A stretch of DNA of 64,000 bases from Thermotoga sp. SG1. GTDB taxonomy: Bacteria; Thermotogota; Thermotogae; Thermotogales; Thermotogaceae. Positions 34,495 through 44,026 of the stretch are shown in pieces (position 1 is the stretch's first letter; each line of letters begins with the position of its first letter). The notes below the pieces were generated by a model. It was not told the origin of the DNA, ran no database searches, and saw nothing but the letters and a program-made list of their open reading frames with translations. A program made the position numbers and the translations under genes. The DNA lies in NCBI RefSeq assembly GCF_002865985.1, contig NZ_LNDD01000005.1, forward strand, positions 62,001-126,000. The letters are read 5' to 3'.

Positions 34495-35184
34495 ATGGGA
34501 TTGAGAGAAAACCTGGAGAAAGTCATGGAGAGAATAGAAAATGCTGCCCTTCGTTCGGGTAGAGACCCTTCGGAAGTGAAACTCGTTGTCGCTTCAAAGT
34601 ACGCCAGCGTTCAAGAGATGGAGGAACTTTTCCTTCTTGGAGTTCGAGATTTTGGTGAAAACAGAGCGCAAGATCTCATCAGAAAGAGTGAACATTTCAA
34701 AGGGGAACCCATCATCTGGCATTTCATCGGAAGAATACAAACGAACAAGGTGAAATACATCGTGCCAAAGTGTGAACTCATACACTCTGTCTGGAGAGTG
34801 GAAGAACTCGAGGAGATTGAAAAGAGAGCAGCAAAGATCAACAAGGTTCAGAAGATACTGATCGAGGTGAACGTCTTCGGTGAAGAATCGAAGGCTGGCC
34901 TACCCGTTGAGAGTGTCGAAGAATTCCTGAAAACCTGCCAGAAGTTCGATCACGTGGAAGTCCTTGGATTTATGACCATGGCACCATACGTTGAAGATCC
35001 CGAAGAGGTGAGATGGGGGTTCAGAGAACTCAGAAAACTGAGAGATGAACTGTCGCAGAGGTTCAGTGGAAACATAAAACTGAAGGAGCTTTCCATGGGG
35101 ATGAGCAACGACTTCGAGGTTGCAATAGAAGAAGGTGCAACCATAGTCAGAATAGGAAGCGCCATATTCGAAGGAGGGAAGTGA
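34495..35184 (+). CDS. YggS-family PLP-binding homeostasis protein
   Basis: A 229-residue alanine-racemase-fold protein that carries PLP on K35 (VVASKYASV) without a known catalytic reaction; loss in other bacteria upsets vitamin B6 and amino acid balance. Conserved segments FGENRAQDL, WHFIGRIQTNK and LSMGMSNDFEVAIEEGATIVRIGSAIFEG are present. ATG 34495 follows GAGGTGAT. It precedes yggT directly; that pairing is common. Confidence 0.93.
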   Translation: MGLRENLEKVMERIENAALRSGRDPSEVKLVVASKYASVQEMEELFLLGVRDFGENRAQDLIRKSEHFKGEPIIWHFIGRIQTNKVKYIVPKCELIHSVWRVEELEEIEKRAAKINKVQKILIEVNVFGEESKAGLPVESVEEFLKTCQKFDHVEVLGFMTMAPYVEDPEEVRWGFRELRKLRDELSQRFSGNIKLKELSMGMSNDFEVAIEEGATIVRIGSAIFEGGK

Positions 35185-35481
35185 ATGTTCGTGATAGGAA
35201 ATCTGTTGAGAGCGATCGCTGTGACTCTGAGGAGTTTCATCTACATAGAGATCGTTTCAATCGTGATTTCGGTGATCTTCAGCTGGGTCATGCCTTACTA
35301 TTACCATCCCGTGAGGAGATTTTTCGATTCTCTTTCTTCTCTTGTTTTGAATCCCATAAGACGTTTTCTTCCTCCCATAGGATCGGTCGACATTTCACCC
35401 ATGATAGCCATTTTCATCCTTCTTTTTCTAGACGAGTTCCTTGTTGAAACCCTCTTCGATCTGGCGGTGAGGCTCTCATGA
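35185..35481 (+). CDS. YggT-family membrane protein
   Basis: A 98-residue protein with two hydrophobic helices around the conserved NPIRRFLPPIGSVDISPMIAIFILLFL core of the YggT family. The function is not established; it is often linked to yggS, division or osmotic response genes. ATG 35185 begins right after the yggS stop, with GGAGGG seven bases before. It overlaps nadK by four bases. Confidence 0.88.
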   Translation: MFVIGNLLRAIAVTLRSFIYIEIVSIVISVIFSWVMPYYYHPVRRFFDSLSSLVLNPIRRFLPPIGSVDISPMIAIFILLFLDEFLVETLFDLAVRLS

Positions 35482-36254
35482 AGATAGCGATTCTGTACAG
35501 AGAGGAGAAAGAGAAAGAAGGAGCTCTGCTGAAAGAAAAACTCTCAAAAGAACACGAAATTGTAGGCTTCCATGAAGCAAGCACTGTAAGCGTCGTTGAT
35601 GCAGATCTGATAGTGGTGGTCGGTGGAGATGGCACGATGCTCAGGGCGGCAAGAAAGGCCGCTGATGGAACACCTCTGGTGGGATTCAAGGCAGGAAGAC
35701 TGGGATTCCTTACGTCTTACACTCTCGAAGAAGTGGATCAATTTCTGGAGGATCTGAAAAAGGGGAACTTCCGAGAGGAGTTGAGATGGTTCATCCGTGT
35801 GGAGAGTGATATCGGTTCATACCTTGCGTTGAACGATGCTACACTGGAAAGGGATCTGAGCGGAAAGATGGTGGAGATAGAGGTGAACGTCGAACATCAT
35901 TCCTCCATGTGGTTCTTTGCTGACGGAGTGGTTGTTGCTTCTCCAACGGGCTCCACGGCGTACTCACTTTCCATCGGTGGACCGATAATATTTCCTGAAT
36001 GTGAAGTGCTGGAGATCTCTCCCATCGCACCGCAGTTTTTTCTGACCAGAAGCGTGGTGATACCCTCCAGTTTCAGAGTCACTGTAGAGTGCCAGAGGGA
36101 GATCAACCTGTTGATAGACGGAACGATGGTGGGCAAGACCAAGAGAGTGATCGTTCAGAAGGCCGAAAAGTACGTCAAGATCCTCAGACCAACCAAGTAC
36201 GACTACGTGGCGATTGTGAGGGAGAAGCTGGGTTACGGGAGGCGCATCGAGTGA
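35478..36254 (+). CDS. nadK: NAD kinase
   Basis: A 258-residue kinase that makes NADP from NAD. The GGDG motif is in VVVGGDGTMLRAAR, and the second signature is SPTGSTAYSLSIGGP. Both domains look complete and the length is normal. ATG 35478 overlaps yggT (ATGA); the stop overlaps the phoU start (GTGA). Confidence 0.95.
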   Translation: MKIAILYREEKEKEGALLKEKLSKEHEIVGFHEASTVSVVDADLIVVVGGDGTMLRAARKAADGTPLVGFKAGRLGFLTSYTLEEVDQFLEDLKKGNFREELRWFIRVESDIGSYLALNDATLERDLSGKMVEIEVNVEHHSSMWFFADGVVVASPTGSTAYSLSIGGPIIFPECEVLEISPIAPQFFLTRSVVIPSSFRVTVECQREINLLIDGTMVGKTKRVIVQKAEKYVKILRPTKYDYVAIVREKLGYGRRIE

Positions 36255-36958
36255 ACAGGTTGTTGAGTGACAGGGTTGAGGAGTTCAAAAAAGGTGTTTT
36301 GAAGGCAGGATGGTTCATAGAAAAGATGTTCCGCAACTCAATATCCGCTCTCGTTGAAAGAAACGAATCACTGGCAAAAGAAGTGATCGCTGACGAGGAG
36401 GTCGTTGACCAGATGGAAGTGGAGATTCAGGAAAAAGCCATGGAAATCCTTGGACTCTTCTCTCCTATCGGAAAACCCCTCCTGACTGTCACAGCCGGTA
36501 TAAGAGTTGCAGAACTCATAGAAAACATCGCAGACAAATGTCACGATATAGCCAAAAACGTCCTCGAACTCATGGAAGAGCCTCCGCTGAAACCGCTGGA
36601 GGACATACCCAATATGGCAAACCAGACCTCAGAGATGCTGAAATTTGCTCTGAGGATGTTCGCAGATGTGAACGTGGAGAAATCCTTCGAGGTCTGCAGA
36701 ATGGATTCCAAGGTGGACGATCTGTATGAGAAGGTCAGAGAAGAACTTCTTCTCTACATGATGGAATCTCCAAAGTACGTGAAAAGGGCTTTACTTCTGC
36801 TTGAAATAGCCGGTCATATAGAGATCATTGCAGATTACGCAACGAACATTGTGGAGGTCTCCGTATACATGGTTCAAGGAGAACCGTACAAGTGCTACCA
36901 CGACGAGCTCCTTCTCTTCAAGAAAGCCGGAGGGGTGTTGTTTGAAAATATTGACTAA
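36251..36958 (+). CDS. phoU: PhoU-like phosphate signalling protein
   Basis: A 235-residue all-helical protein with two three-helix PhoU repeats; acidic metal-binding motifs of the E/DxxxD kind lie in VRELIENIADKCHDIAKN-like and HIEIIADYATNI segments. PhoU links phosphate uptake through PstSCAB to PhoR signalling. No pst genes are here. GTG 36251 with GGGAGGCG upstream gives a 235-residue protein; longer readings into nadK are not needed. The gene end overlaps the lptF/lptD fusion by 17 bases. Confidence 0.9.
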   Translation: MNRLLSDRVEEFKKGVLKAGWFIEKMFRNSISALVERNESLAKEVIADEEVVDQMEVEIQEKAMEILGLFSPIGKPLLTVTAGIRVAELIENIADKCHDIAKNVLELMEEPPLKPLEDIPNMANQTSEMLKFALRMFADVNVEKSFEVCRMDSKVDDLYEKVREELLLYMMESPKYVKRALLLLEIAGHIEIIADYATNIVEVSVYMVQGEPYKCYHDELLLFKKAGGVLFENID

Positions 36959-39900
36959 GTACCTTCTGAAACTTTCTGCTGTACCTTTCCTGATAGGGCT
37001 TGGCGGTTTCATCATCTTCGTCAGCATCGAGATACTCTATCAACTTTCGGATCTGATAGTTCGGCACAGGGTTGGTATCGGAAAACTTTTTCTTCTACTC
37101 TACTATTACCTGCCCTATTTCGTCGCAATGGGCGTTCCTGTGGGTGTGCTGCTTTCCATCTTCTGGACCTTCTCAAAACTCTCTGAGGACAGAGAACTCA
37201 TGGCCATCCAGGTCCACGGTATCTCTCAGAAAAACCTGATCGTTCCTTTTCTTTTGCTGAGCATTTTCCTGTCTGTGGCTGTTTTCTTTCTCAACGATCA
37301 GGTGGTTCCGGTCTATCAGTCCAAGGCAGAGGAAGCCATGTCGAAGTACGTTCTCAAAAAACCGGAAGTCTTCGTTGTGGAGAACGTGATCTCGAAGATC
37401 GGCGAAGACCAGTACTTCTACGTTGAAAAGTACGATGAAAAGACGAACACCCTCTGGAACGTTGTGATCTTCAAGTACGGAAGTGAAGAGAAGATAGTCA
37501 CCGCAAAGAGGGTGCAGAAGAGAAAGGACAGATGGTATCTCTTCGATGGAAGGTATTACACGGTGGACAAAGATGGCTTTTTGAAACTGGACGTTCATTT
37601 CTCCGAGATGGAGCTCGACATAACCGAGGATATAGAAAACCTCCTTCGCGTGGGAAAGACACCGAGAGAAATGACTGGAAAAGAGCTCAAGGAGAAAATA
37701 GAGTTCTTCAGAAAGGTCGGCATAAAGCCCTCTCCATGGATAGTGGAACTTCAGAGCAGATACGCAAATTCTCTCACTCCCATCGTGATAGTTCTCGTTG
37801 GGGTGCCGCTCTCTCTGCTCTTTCAACTCAGAAGCAAATCCTGGGGTGTGATATTCACTTTTGTTCTTGTTGTTCTGTACCAGGGAAGCGGAGCCTGGCT
37901 CAGTGCTATGGGAAAAGAAAACCTTCTGGATCCTGGTTTCGCACCGTGGATTCCAAACATCGTGTTTTCCGTCGTGGGTGGTTTTCTTTTTGTACTCCTT
38001 GACACCGCTGTTGCCTACAGGATTCGGGAGTTCCTCACCAGGATTTTTCTGCTCTTGATCTTCATCTTCGGCACTTCCCTTTTCTCCTCTCAGATAAACA
38101 TTGTGTCCGATCAGATGGAAAGATTCACAGACAAGATGATTTTTCTGGGAAATGTGGAGATCACCTACAAAGATGCGACCATACAGGCCAGCAAGACCGT
38201 TGTTCATCTCACCGAAGAAGACAGAGTAGAATATCTCGAGGCCACCGGAGAAGTGGTCTACAGAAAAAAAGACACGATTCTGGAAAGCGACCGCTTGATC
38301 TTCTATCCCGAAGGTGAAAGGAGCCTTCTTTTCCACGTGAGGGGAAGCACCATCGTTGAGATAGAAAGAGAGAAGAAAAAGATCTATCTGTCAGGAGAGG
38401 AAATCAGAGTCGAGGGTTCAAAAACGACTGTGGACTTTGGCTACATCACCACCTGTTCGGAGACTCCTCCTCACTACAAACTGAAGGCCACGTACATGGA
38501 GATGAAGGAAAACGACTACCTTCTGGCCAAAAACGTGGTTTTTTATCTTCTGGAGATACCGATATTCTACCAGCCTGTGTTTTTCACTTCTCTGTCCGAC
38601 AAACCGCACCCCTTTTCTGTGGAGATTGGATGCGGGCAGAATCCCTATCTGAAGACCTCGTACAACGTTTCCTACGCACGGGGTCTTGTGTCCTTTTCTG
38701 CAAAGAGTGTGCTTGGGAAGGGAAACTGGAAGGAGTTCGGATGGAACCACAAACTGGGAAACTGGACGGTCAACGTCAACTACGAAGAATCACCAGACTC
38801 TCGTGAGGCTCTGGTTAAACTTTTCGACGAGAAAAACACGATTCTCTTTTCCCAGGATGAGGAAAGAACGTATCGTTTTGAGCGAAAGGAAAAAGTTCTG
38901 AACGGAAATCTGAACATCTTGCTGGAAAAATCGTCGGATGGTGCTTACATCGTTCCACGTGTAACTCTGAAGAGGGCTTCCTTCAAATCGAGTCAGGGAA
39001 CCCTATCCGTGAACAGTTTCACCCATGAAACCCGTGTGGAGGGTGAAGACAGCGAGACCTCCGGAACGGTGAACCTTTCATTTCGATCGGTTCCGTTTTT
39101 TCTTCTTCAGACTGTGAACGTCAACACCACCGGAAAATACCTCTTCGAAAACGGGATCTTCGATGAAGAGGTGAGCTTTCTCAAAGTGGATTCTGTCTGG
39201 GATCTTCAGAATCTCTCTCTCGGGAAACTTATAACACTGGATGATAAAATATACGCTGGCATCTACAGGGCCGAAGAAAGTGGATATCGCGTCGGGAATT
39301 TTTTCACAACAACACTGAAAGTACCGCTTGGCCCTTTTTCCTTTGAGAGTTACTACAAACTCTACGTGGTTCGTGGGGAAAACCTGAGAAAGTTCTCACA
39401 GAACGAGTCCAGAAACGAGGTGGACCTGAAGGCGAAGTTCTCTTACGGAAGTTTTCGCTTCTCACTTGAGACAACGTACGATTTCATCGAAGAAGAGTTT
39501 TCCGATCCATACCTGAAGACTTCTTTCTCCTTCAAAACGAAAGATTTGACTCATACGATCAATGCCACCACCCGTTTCGTCCTGGATGATTTGAAAAAGA
39601 GTTACACCAGATGGGAATTTCAACAGAGGGCTGGATCGTTGCTGAACAAACTCTACTTCACCTACTTTTACGACAAAATGAACATCGAATACATTGAAGA
39701 CCAGATGAGAATATACGGAAGTGATTTTCTCTTCATGGAGGATCCAAGGATAACGGCGTACTCTAAGGTGAAGGTCGATCCTTTTAAACTGGAAAGATTC
39801 TGGATACGTGGGAACTTCAAAAGAGAAGAGATCGTACATTCCATAAAACTGGATTTCGATGGCGAGGATCTGGATCTTTCCTACGGGATGAAAAATGGAG

Positions 39901-40121
39901 ATCCCACTTTCGATCTGTCGATCTCTCTTGAAAACTGGAACGTCAGGTCTTTCAGCGTGTCCGTTGAAAAGGCACTTCACTGTCTCGGGGCAAAGGTATC
40001 TGCCTCTTTCGGTAGGGACTTTTCCCTCGAAAACTTCTCGGTGTTCTTCTACATAAGGGACTTTCCAAACAGTGGTATCGGATTCGACTCGGAGGAAGGT
40101 CTGGGCGTGAACGTCTTTTGA
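36942..40121 (+). CDS. LptF/LptG permease fused to OstA/LptD-like protein
   Basis: A 1059-residue protein with two normally separate parts. Residues 1 to about 358 are an LptF/G permease: three helices (to about 118), a periplasmic beta domain (about 120-262), and three more helices (to about 356). A seventh, signal-peptide-like helix (IFLLLIFIFGTSLFSS, 368-383) then puts the rest outside the cytoplasm. Residues 385-500 are OstA/LptA-like strands; 500-560 carry the LptD-like TTCSETPPHYKLKA and FYLLEIPIFYQPVFF; the rest to 1059 is beta-rich like an outer-membrane barrel. TTG 36942 follows GGAGGGG. The frame is open throughout with no internal start with a good ribosome site. LptFG/A/D move lipopolysaccharide outward in Proteobacteria; the cargo here is unknown. 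Confidence 0.85.
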   Translation: MKILTKYLLKLSAVPFLIGLGGFIIFVSIEILYQLSDLIVRHRVGIGKLFLLLYYYLPYFVAMGVPVGVLLSIFWTFSKLSEDRELMAIQVHGISQKNLIVPFLLLSIFLSVAVFFLNDQVVPVYQSKAEEAMSKYVLKKPEVFVVENVISKIGEDQYFYVEKYDEKTNTLWNVVIFKYGSEEKIVTAKRVQKRKDRWYLFDGRYYTVDKDGFLKLDVHFSEMELDITEDIENLLRVGKTPREMTGKELKEKIEFFRKVGIKPSPWIVELQSRYANSLTPIVIVLVGVPLSLLFQLRSKSWGVIFTFVLVVLYQGSGAWLSAMGKENLLDPGFAPWIPNIVFSVVGGFLFVLLDTAVAYRIREFLTRIFLLLIFIFGTSLFSSQINIVSDQMERFTDKMIFLGNVEITYKDATIQASKTVVHLTEEDRVEYLEATGEVVYRKKDTILESDRLIFYPEGERSLLFHVRGSTIVEIEREKKKIYLSGEEIRVEGSKTTVDFGYITTCSETPPHYKLKATYMEMKENDYLLAKNVVFYLLEIPIFYQPVFFTSLSDKPHPFSVEIGCGQNPYLKTSYNVSYARGLVSFSAKSVLGKGNWKEFGWNHKLGNWTVNVNYEESPDSREALVKLFDEKNTILFSQDEERTYRFERKEKVLNGNLNILLEKSSDGAYIVPRVTLKRASFKSSQGTLSVNSFTHETRVEGEDSETSGTVNLSFRSVPFFLLQTVNVNTTGKYLFENGIFDEEVSFLKVDSVWDLQNLSLGKLITLDDKIYAGIYRAEESGYRVGNFFTTTLKVPLGPFSFESYYKLYVVRGENLRKFSQNESRNEVDLKAKFSYGSFRFSLETTYDFIEEEFSDPYLKTSFSFKTKDLTHTINATTRFVLDDLKKSYTRWEFQQRAGSLLNKLYFTYFYDKMNIEYIEDQMRIYGSDFLFMEDPRITAYSKVKVDPFKLERFWIRGNFKREEIVHSIKLDFDGEDLDLSYGMKNGDPTFDLSISLENWNVRSFSVSVEKALHCLGAKVSASFGRDFSLENFSVFFYIRDFPNSGIGFDSEEGLGVNVF

Positions 40122-40132
40122 GAGGTGATAGG

Positions 40133-41488
40133 ATGCGAGTACCTCCGCACAATCTGGAAGCAGAGATCGCCGTTCTTGGGAGCATACTGATAGATCCATC
40201 CGTCATAAACGATGTACTGGAGATACTGAGTCACGAGGATTTCTATCTGAAAAAACACCAGTACATATTCAGGGCGATGGAAGAGCTCTACGACGAAGGA
40301 AAGCCGGTGGATGTTATTTCCGTGTGTGACAAACTTCAGAGTATGGGAAAACTCGAGGAAATCGGCGGGGACGAGGAAGTTGCCCGCCTGGCAGAGGCGG
40401 TTCCAAGTTCTGCTCACGCCGTTCATTACGCAGAAATCGTCAAGGAAAAATCCATTCTGAGACAACTCATTGAGGTTTCAAGAAAAATCTCTGAAAGTGC
40501 TTACATGGAAGAAGACGTGGATGTTCTTCTTGACAACGCCGAAAAGATGATATTTGAAATCTCCGAAATGAAGACAACCAAGTCGTACGATCACCTGAGA
40601 GGAATCATGCATCGTGTCTTTGAAAACCTGGAAAACTTCAGAGAAAGGGCAAACGTCATAGAACCCGGTGTTCTCGTTACTGGTCTTCCAACGGGCTTTA
40701 AAAGTCTGGACAAGCAGACCACGGGTTTTCACAACTCCGACCTGGTGATCATCGCTGCAAGGCCATCCATGGGGAAAACGTCCTTTGCGCTCTCCATAGC
40801 CAGGAACATGGCTGTCAGTTTCGAAATACCAGTTGGAATTTTCAGTCTTGAGATGTCCAAGGAGCAGTTGGCTCAGCGACTTCTCAGTATGGAGTCTGGT
40901 GTGGATCTGTACAGTATAAGAACGGGACATCTCGATCAGGAACAGTGGGAAAGGCTCACACTAGCCGCATCCAAACTCTACAAAGCTCCAATAATAGTCG
41001 ACGATGAAACCCTCCTGGATCCGAGAACACTGAGGGCGAAAGCAAGAAGGATGAAAAAGGAGTACGATGTAAAGGTCATCTTCGTTGACTATCTTCAGCT
41101 CATGCATCTCAAGGGAAGAAAAGAGAGCAGACAGCAAGAAATATCGGAGATCTCCAGATCTTTGAAACTTCTCGCAAGAGAGTTAGATATCGTTGTAGTG
41201 GCTCTATCTCAGCTTTCCAGGGCGGTGGAGCAAAGAGAGGATAAGAGGCCAAGACTCAGTGACCTGAGGGAATCTGGTGCGATCGAACAGGATGCCGACA
41301 CGGTCATCTTCATATACAGGGACGAGTACTATAAGAGCAAAAAGGACAAGGAAGGAAGCAAACTCCATGAGCCTCACGAAGCGGAGATCATCATAGGAAA
41401 GCAAAGAAACGGACCCGTTGGAACGATCACACTCATCTTCGATCCGAGGACGGTGACGTTCCACGAAGTGGATTTGGTGCATTCGTGA
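40133..41488 (+). CDS. dnaB: replicative DNA helicase DnaB
   Basis: A 451-residue hexameric 5'-3' helicase. The N-terminal domain (MRVPPHNLEAEIAVLGSIL) contacts primase; the RecA-like domain has Walker A RPSMGKTS, Walker B VIFVDYLQLM and the arginine-finger region near the C-terminus. No intein is present. ATG 40133 follows GAGGTGAT, better placed than the TTG at 40118. It is the last gene of the ruvB operon; the next promoter overlaps its stop codon. Confidence 0.96.
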   Translation: MRVPPHNLEAEIAVLGSILIDPSVINDVLEILSHEDFYLKKHQYIFRAMEELYDEGKPVDVISVCDKLQSMGKLEEIGGDEEVARLAEAVPSSAHAVHYAEIVKEKSILRQLIEVSRKISESAYMEEDVDVLLDNAEKMIFEISEMKTTKSYDHLRGIMHRVFENLENFRERANVIEPGVLVTGLPTGFKSLDKQTTGFHNSDLVIIAARPSMGKTSFALSIARNMAVSFEIPVGIFSLEMSKEQLAQRLLSMESGVDLYSIRTGHLDQEQWERLTLAASKLYKAPIIVDDETLLDPRTLRAKARRMKKEYDVKVIFVDYLQLMHLKGRKESRQQEISEISRSLKLLARELDIVVVALSQLSRAVEQREDKRPRLSDLRESGAIEQDADTVIFIYRDEYYKSKKDKEGSKLHEPHEAEIIIGKQRNGPVGTITLIFDPRTVTFHEVDLVHS

Positions 41489-41494
41489 TAGAAT
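41486..41494 (+). promoter_or_regulatory. extended -10 promoter TGATAGAAT for the PNP operon
   Basis: TG-A-TAGAAT begins on the dnaB stop codon (TGA 41486-41488). Transcription would start near 41501, with the GGGGAGGTG ribosome site at 41511. Confidence 0.55.
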
Positions 41495-41525
41495 TTTCTT
41501 GAAAAAGGCCGGGGAGGTGTTCGAA

Positions 41526-42362
41526 GTGGATATAAAAGCCTACAAGGAAAGAGTGGAGAAAGCCGTTGAATATCTGAGAGGACAGATCGATGAATCACCT
41601 GAAATAGCCATAATACTGGGTTCCGGACTGTCGGTGATAGCGGACGAGGTAGAAAAGGAAGGTACTTCAAAGAAGATACCTTACAGCGAAATACCCGGTT
41701 TTCCCATCTCCACAGCACCGGGACACAAGGGAGAGTTGATCTTTGGAAAGCTCTCTGGAAAAAACGTCATGCTGATGAACGGAAGATTCCACTACTACGA
41801 GGGATACTCGATGAAAGAAGTCACCTTCCCCATCAGAGTGATGCAGCTTCTTGGAGTGGAGATCCTGATCGTTACCAATGCTGCTGGCGGTCTGAATCCC
41901 GATTTTGAAGTGGGAAGACCGATGATAATAACCGATCACATAAACTTCATGGGGGACAATCCACTGATAGGTCCCAACGTGGACGAGTGGGGGCCCAGGT
42001 TTCCTGACATGTCAGAACCCTACAACAAAGAGCTGATAAATCTTGCCTACAACAGTGCAAAAGAGCTGGGGATACCGGTTTACCAGGGAGTTTACGTGGC
42101 GGTGACTGGTCCGTGCTTTGAAACACCAGCAGAACTCAGAATGCTCAGAAGACTCGGTGCGGATGCCGTTGGTATGTCCACCGTACCCGAAGTCATCGTT
42201 GCAAGGCACGGACAGATCAGAGTGCTTGGGATCTCCGCCATCACGGACAGGGCGGTCCCCGAAGATCTCAAACCCCTGACTGCCGAAGAGGTTCTTGAGG
42301 TTGCAGAGAAGACAGGAAGAAAGATCGCCCAGATCATATTCGAGGTCGTCAGAAAACTTTGA
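41526..42362 (+). CDS. purine nucleoside phosphorylase
   Basis: A 278-residue trimeric-type PNP/MTAP family enzyme that splits purine nucleosides with phosphate. Motifs: ILGSGLSVIAD, GHKGELIFG, RFHYYEGYS, VTNAAGGLNPDF, and the base-binding TGPCFETPAEL and GMSTVPE. The start is GTG 41526, eight bases after GGGGAGG; the TTG at 41499 would put the ribosome site inside the gene. A second PNP elsewhere in the genome is possible. It leads a six-gene run to nagD. Confidence 0.92.
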   Translation: MDIKAYKERVEKAVEYLRGQIDESPEIAIILGSGLSVIADEVEKEGTSKKIPYSEIPGFPISTAPGHKGELIFGKLSGKNVMLMNGRFHYYEGYSMKEVTFPIRVMQLLGVEILIVTNAAGGLNPDFEVGRPMIITDHINFMGDNPLIGPNVDEWGPRFPDMSEPYNKELINLAYNSAKELGIPVYQGVYVAVTGPCFETPAELRMLRRLGADAVGMSTVPEVIVARHGQIRVLGISAITDRAVPEDLKPLTAEEVLEVAEKTGRKIAQIIFEVVRKL

Positions 42363-42371
42363 GGTGAAAAA

Positions 42372-43109
42372 ATGATTTTGAAGGGAATCCTCTACAGTTC
42401 CATAGCGGGAATGGCAACCTCCCTTGGTGCGTTGCCATTCCTTTTTTTGAAACCACACCGCACGAGTGACAAAACGATAGACTCGTTTCTGGGTTTCGCC
42501 GCGGGTGTCATGATAGCGGCCAGTGCTTTCAGTCTGGTTGCGCCCGCTCTTGAGATGGGGGGAATCATCAGGTTCATAGTGGGCTTTGCTCTTGGGGGAT
42601 TGTTCGTCAACCTTGCCGACAAACTCATTCCCCACAAACATCTTTTGAAGGGTCATGAGGGACCGGACGCGAAAAGATTGAAAGGTATCTGGCTCTTCGT
42701 GATCGCCATAACGATACACAACTTTCCCGAGGGAATGGCAGTTGGGATCTCTGCCTTCACTCCACAGGCTCTGTCCATAGCCATTGCGATCGGTGTACAG
42801 AACATTCCAGAGGGAGCCGCAGTTATGGCGTCTCTGATCCCCATGAAGTACAAAAAGGGCAAAGCCTTTCTCATTACCTTCCTCACGGGACTTGTGGAAG
42901 CAATTGGAGGACTCCTTGGAGCGGGTATCGTCTCGATTTCACAAAGGCTGCTTCCTTACATGATGGCCTTCGCCGCCGGGGCGATGATATACGTTGTGAG
43001 TGATGAAGTGATTCCAGAAACACATTCCAAAGGGAACGAACTTCTTTCCACCTGGTGGATCATGGTAGGTTTCATCGTCATGGCGTCCCTCGATGTGGCG
43101 CTGGGGTGA
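42372..43109 (+). CDS. ZIP-family metal transporter (GufA type)
   Basis: A 245-residue membrane protein with about eight helices. The paired metal motifs HNFPEG (helix 4) and QNIPEG (helix 5) are intact. ZIP carriers bring Zn2+ or related divalent metals into the cytoplasm. A short His/Lys-rich loop ([14 protein letters not shown]) lies between helices 3 and 4. GAGGTG precedes ATG 42372 by six bases. Metal preference cannot be read. Confidence 0.9.
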   Translation: MILKGILYSSIAGMATSLGALPFLFLKPHRTSDKTIDSFLGFAAGVMIAASAFSLVAPALEMGGIIRFIVGFALGGLFVNLADKLIPHKHLLKGHEGPDAKRLKGIWLFVIAITIHNFPEGMAVGISAFTPQALSIAIAIGVQNIPEGAAVMASLIPMKYKKGKAFLITFLTGLVEAIGGLLGAGIVSISQRLLPYMMAFAAGAMIYVVSDEVIPETHSKGNELLSTWWIMVGFIVMASLDVALG

Positions 43110-43113
43110 GAAC

Positions 43114-44022
43114 GTGCGTATCGAAAGGGTGGAGAGTGTACAGAACGAGATCGAAGAACACAGAAGGGATCAGAGTTTTTCGGAGAAATCGAACTTTCTT
43201 GAAGAAGACAGCCGAGAAGATGGAACGGTTCTGGAGCGCATCATCTTCGTGGATGGAAAACGAAGAAGTTTCGTGTGGATAGAAACCGATGAAGGATTCA
43301 GAGGAGTGTTCGCCGAACTCTGTGTGGGGGCTGTTGTGTGGGAAAAAGATAGGGGAACGTTTCCTCTTTTTTCACCACAGTCTCCGCCGGTTGTTGAAAA
43401 GGTGCTGGGATTTTCCCAGAACTTCCCGGAAGAAGGATACGTTGAGGTGGAGGGAAGTGTCTTTAAGATAGTAAAAGGTGGAAGAGAAGCAATGGAATCG
43501 GTGGATTCCCATCTTAGGGAACTGGAAATCCAGGAGGTCAGAAAACACCTTCAAAGTGGCACTCTCGTTGTAAAGGACGGACCTGCTGTTTCGGAATTGC
43601 CGTTCAGAGAAGGTACTGGCCCAGTCGGTCTTGTGAAAAACGTAAACACAACGGATCTGAGAAGAGAGGATTTCAGGAAACTTCGCTCCCTCAGAAGGGG
43701 AGAGAGAAGCCAGATGTTCGTTGTGGGGACCGGTACCATGAAGAAGGTAGGAACATATGTGAAACTCGTTGACGGTGAAGGAACGAAGGGGTTGATCAGA
43801 CTGGAAGCATACGTTGAAGATGACACACAGATTCCTTCTTTGAAAAAGACCTTCGATGATCTTGCAGCCACTCTACCTCACCTCACAGCGGACCTTCCCA
43901 TTCCAAGACTCCCAGAGAACATCCTTCCGATCCAGTTTCTAGAGGAGAGTCTCTCCCGTTATCTCACGGACAAACACTACATGAACACGAAACTGTTCGC
44001 GTATTTGAGAATCGGGAGATGA
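43114..44022 (+). CDS. NurA-like nuclease-fold protein
   Basis: A 302-residue protein without signal or membrane segment. The pattern fits NurA nucleases: a first acidic site FVDG (D47), a second strand LVVKDGPAV (D155), and a lysine in VGLVKN (K175), followed by a conserved-looking TYVKLVD ... GLIRLEAY. NurA is a 5'-3' nuclease paired with the HerA ATPase in archaea and some bacteria; no herA lies here. GTG 43114 follows GGGGTGAG. The call is from motif order and spacing only and needs a profile search. Confidence 0.6.
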   Translation: MRIERVESVQNEIEEHRRDQSFSEKSNFLEEDSREDGTVLERIIFVDGKRRSFVWIETDEGFRGVFAELCVGAVVWEKDRGTFPLFSPQSPPVVEKVLGFSQNFPEEGYVEVEGSVFKIVKGGREAMESVDSHLRELEIQEVRKHLQSGTLVVKDGPAVSELPFREGTGPVGLVKNVNTTDLRREDFRKLRSLRRGERSQMFVVGTGTMKKVGTYVKLVDGEGTKGLIRLEAYVEDDTQIPSLKKTFDDLAATLPHLTADLPIPRLPENILPIQFLEESLSRYLTDKHYMNTKLFAYLRIGR

Positions 44023-44026
44023 AAAA

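Noticed and set aside
37173-38336. A 387-codon open frame on the minus strand inside the lptF/lptD fusion gene
   Set aside because: It has no ribosome site, no recognisable domain, and lies wholly opposite a well-supported gene; low stop frequency on the antisense strand comes from the codon bias of the real gene.
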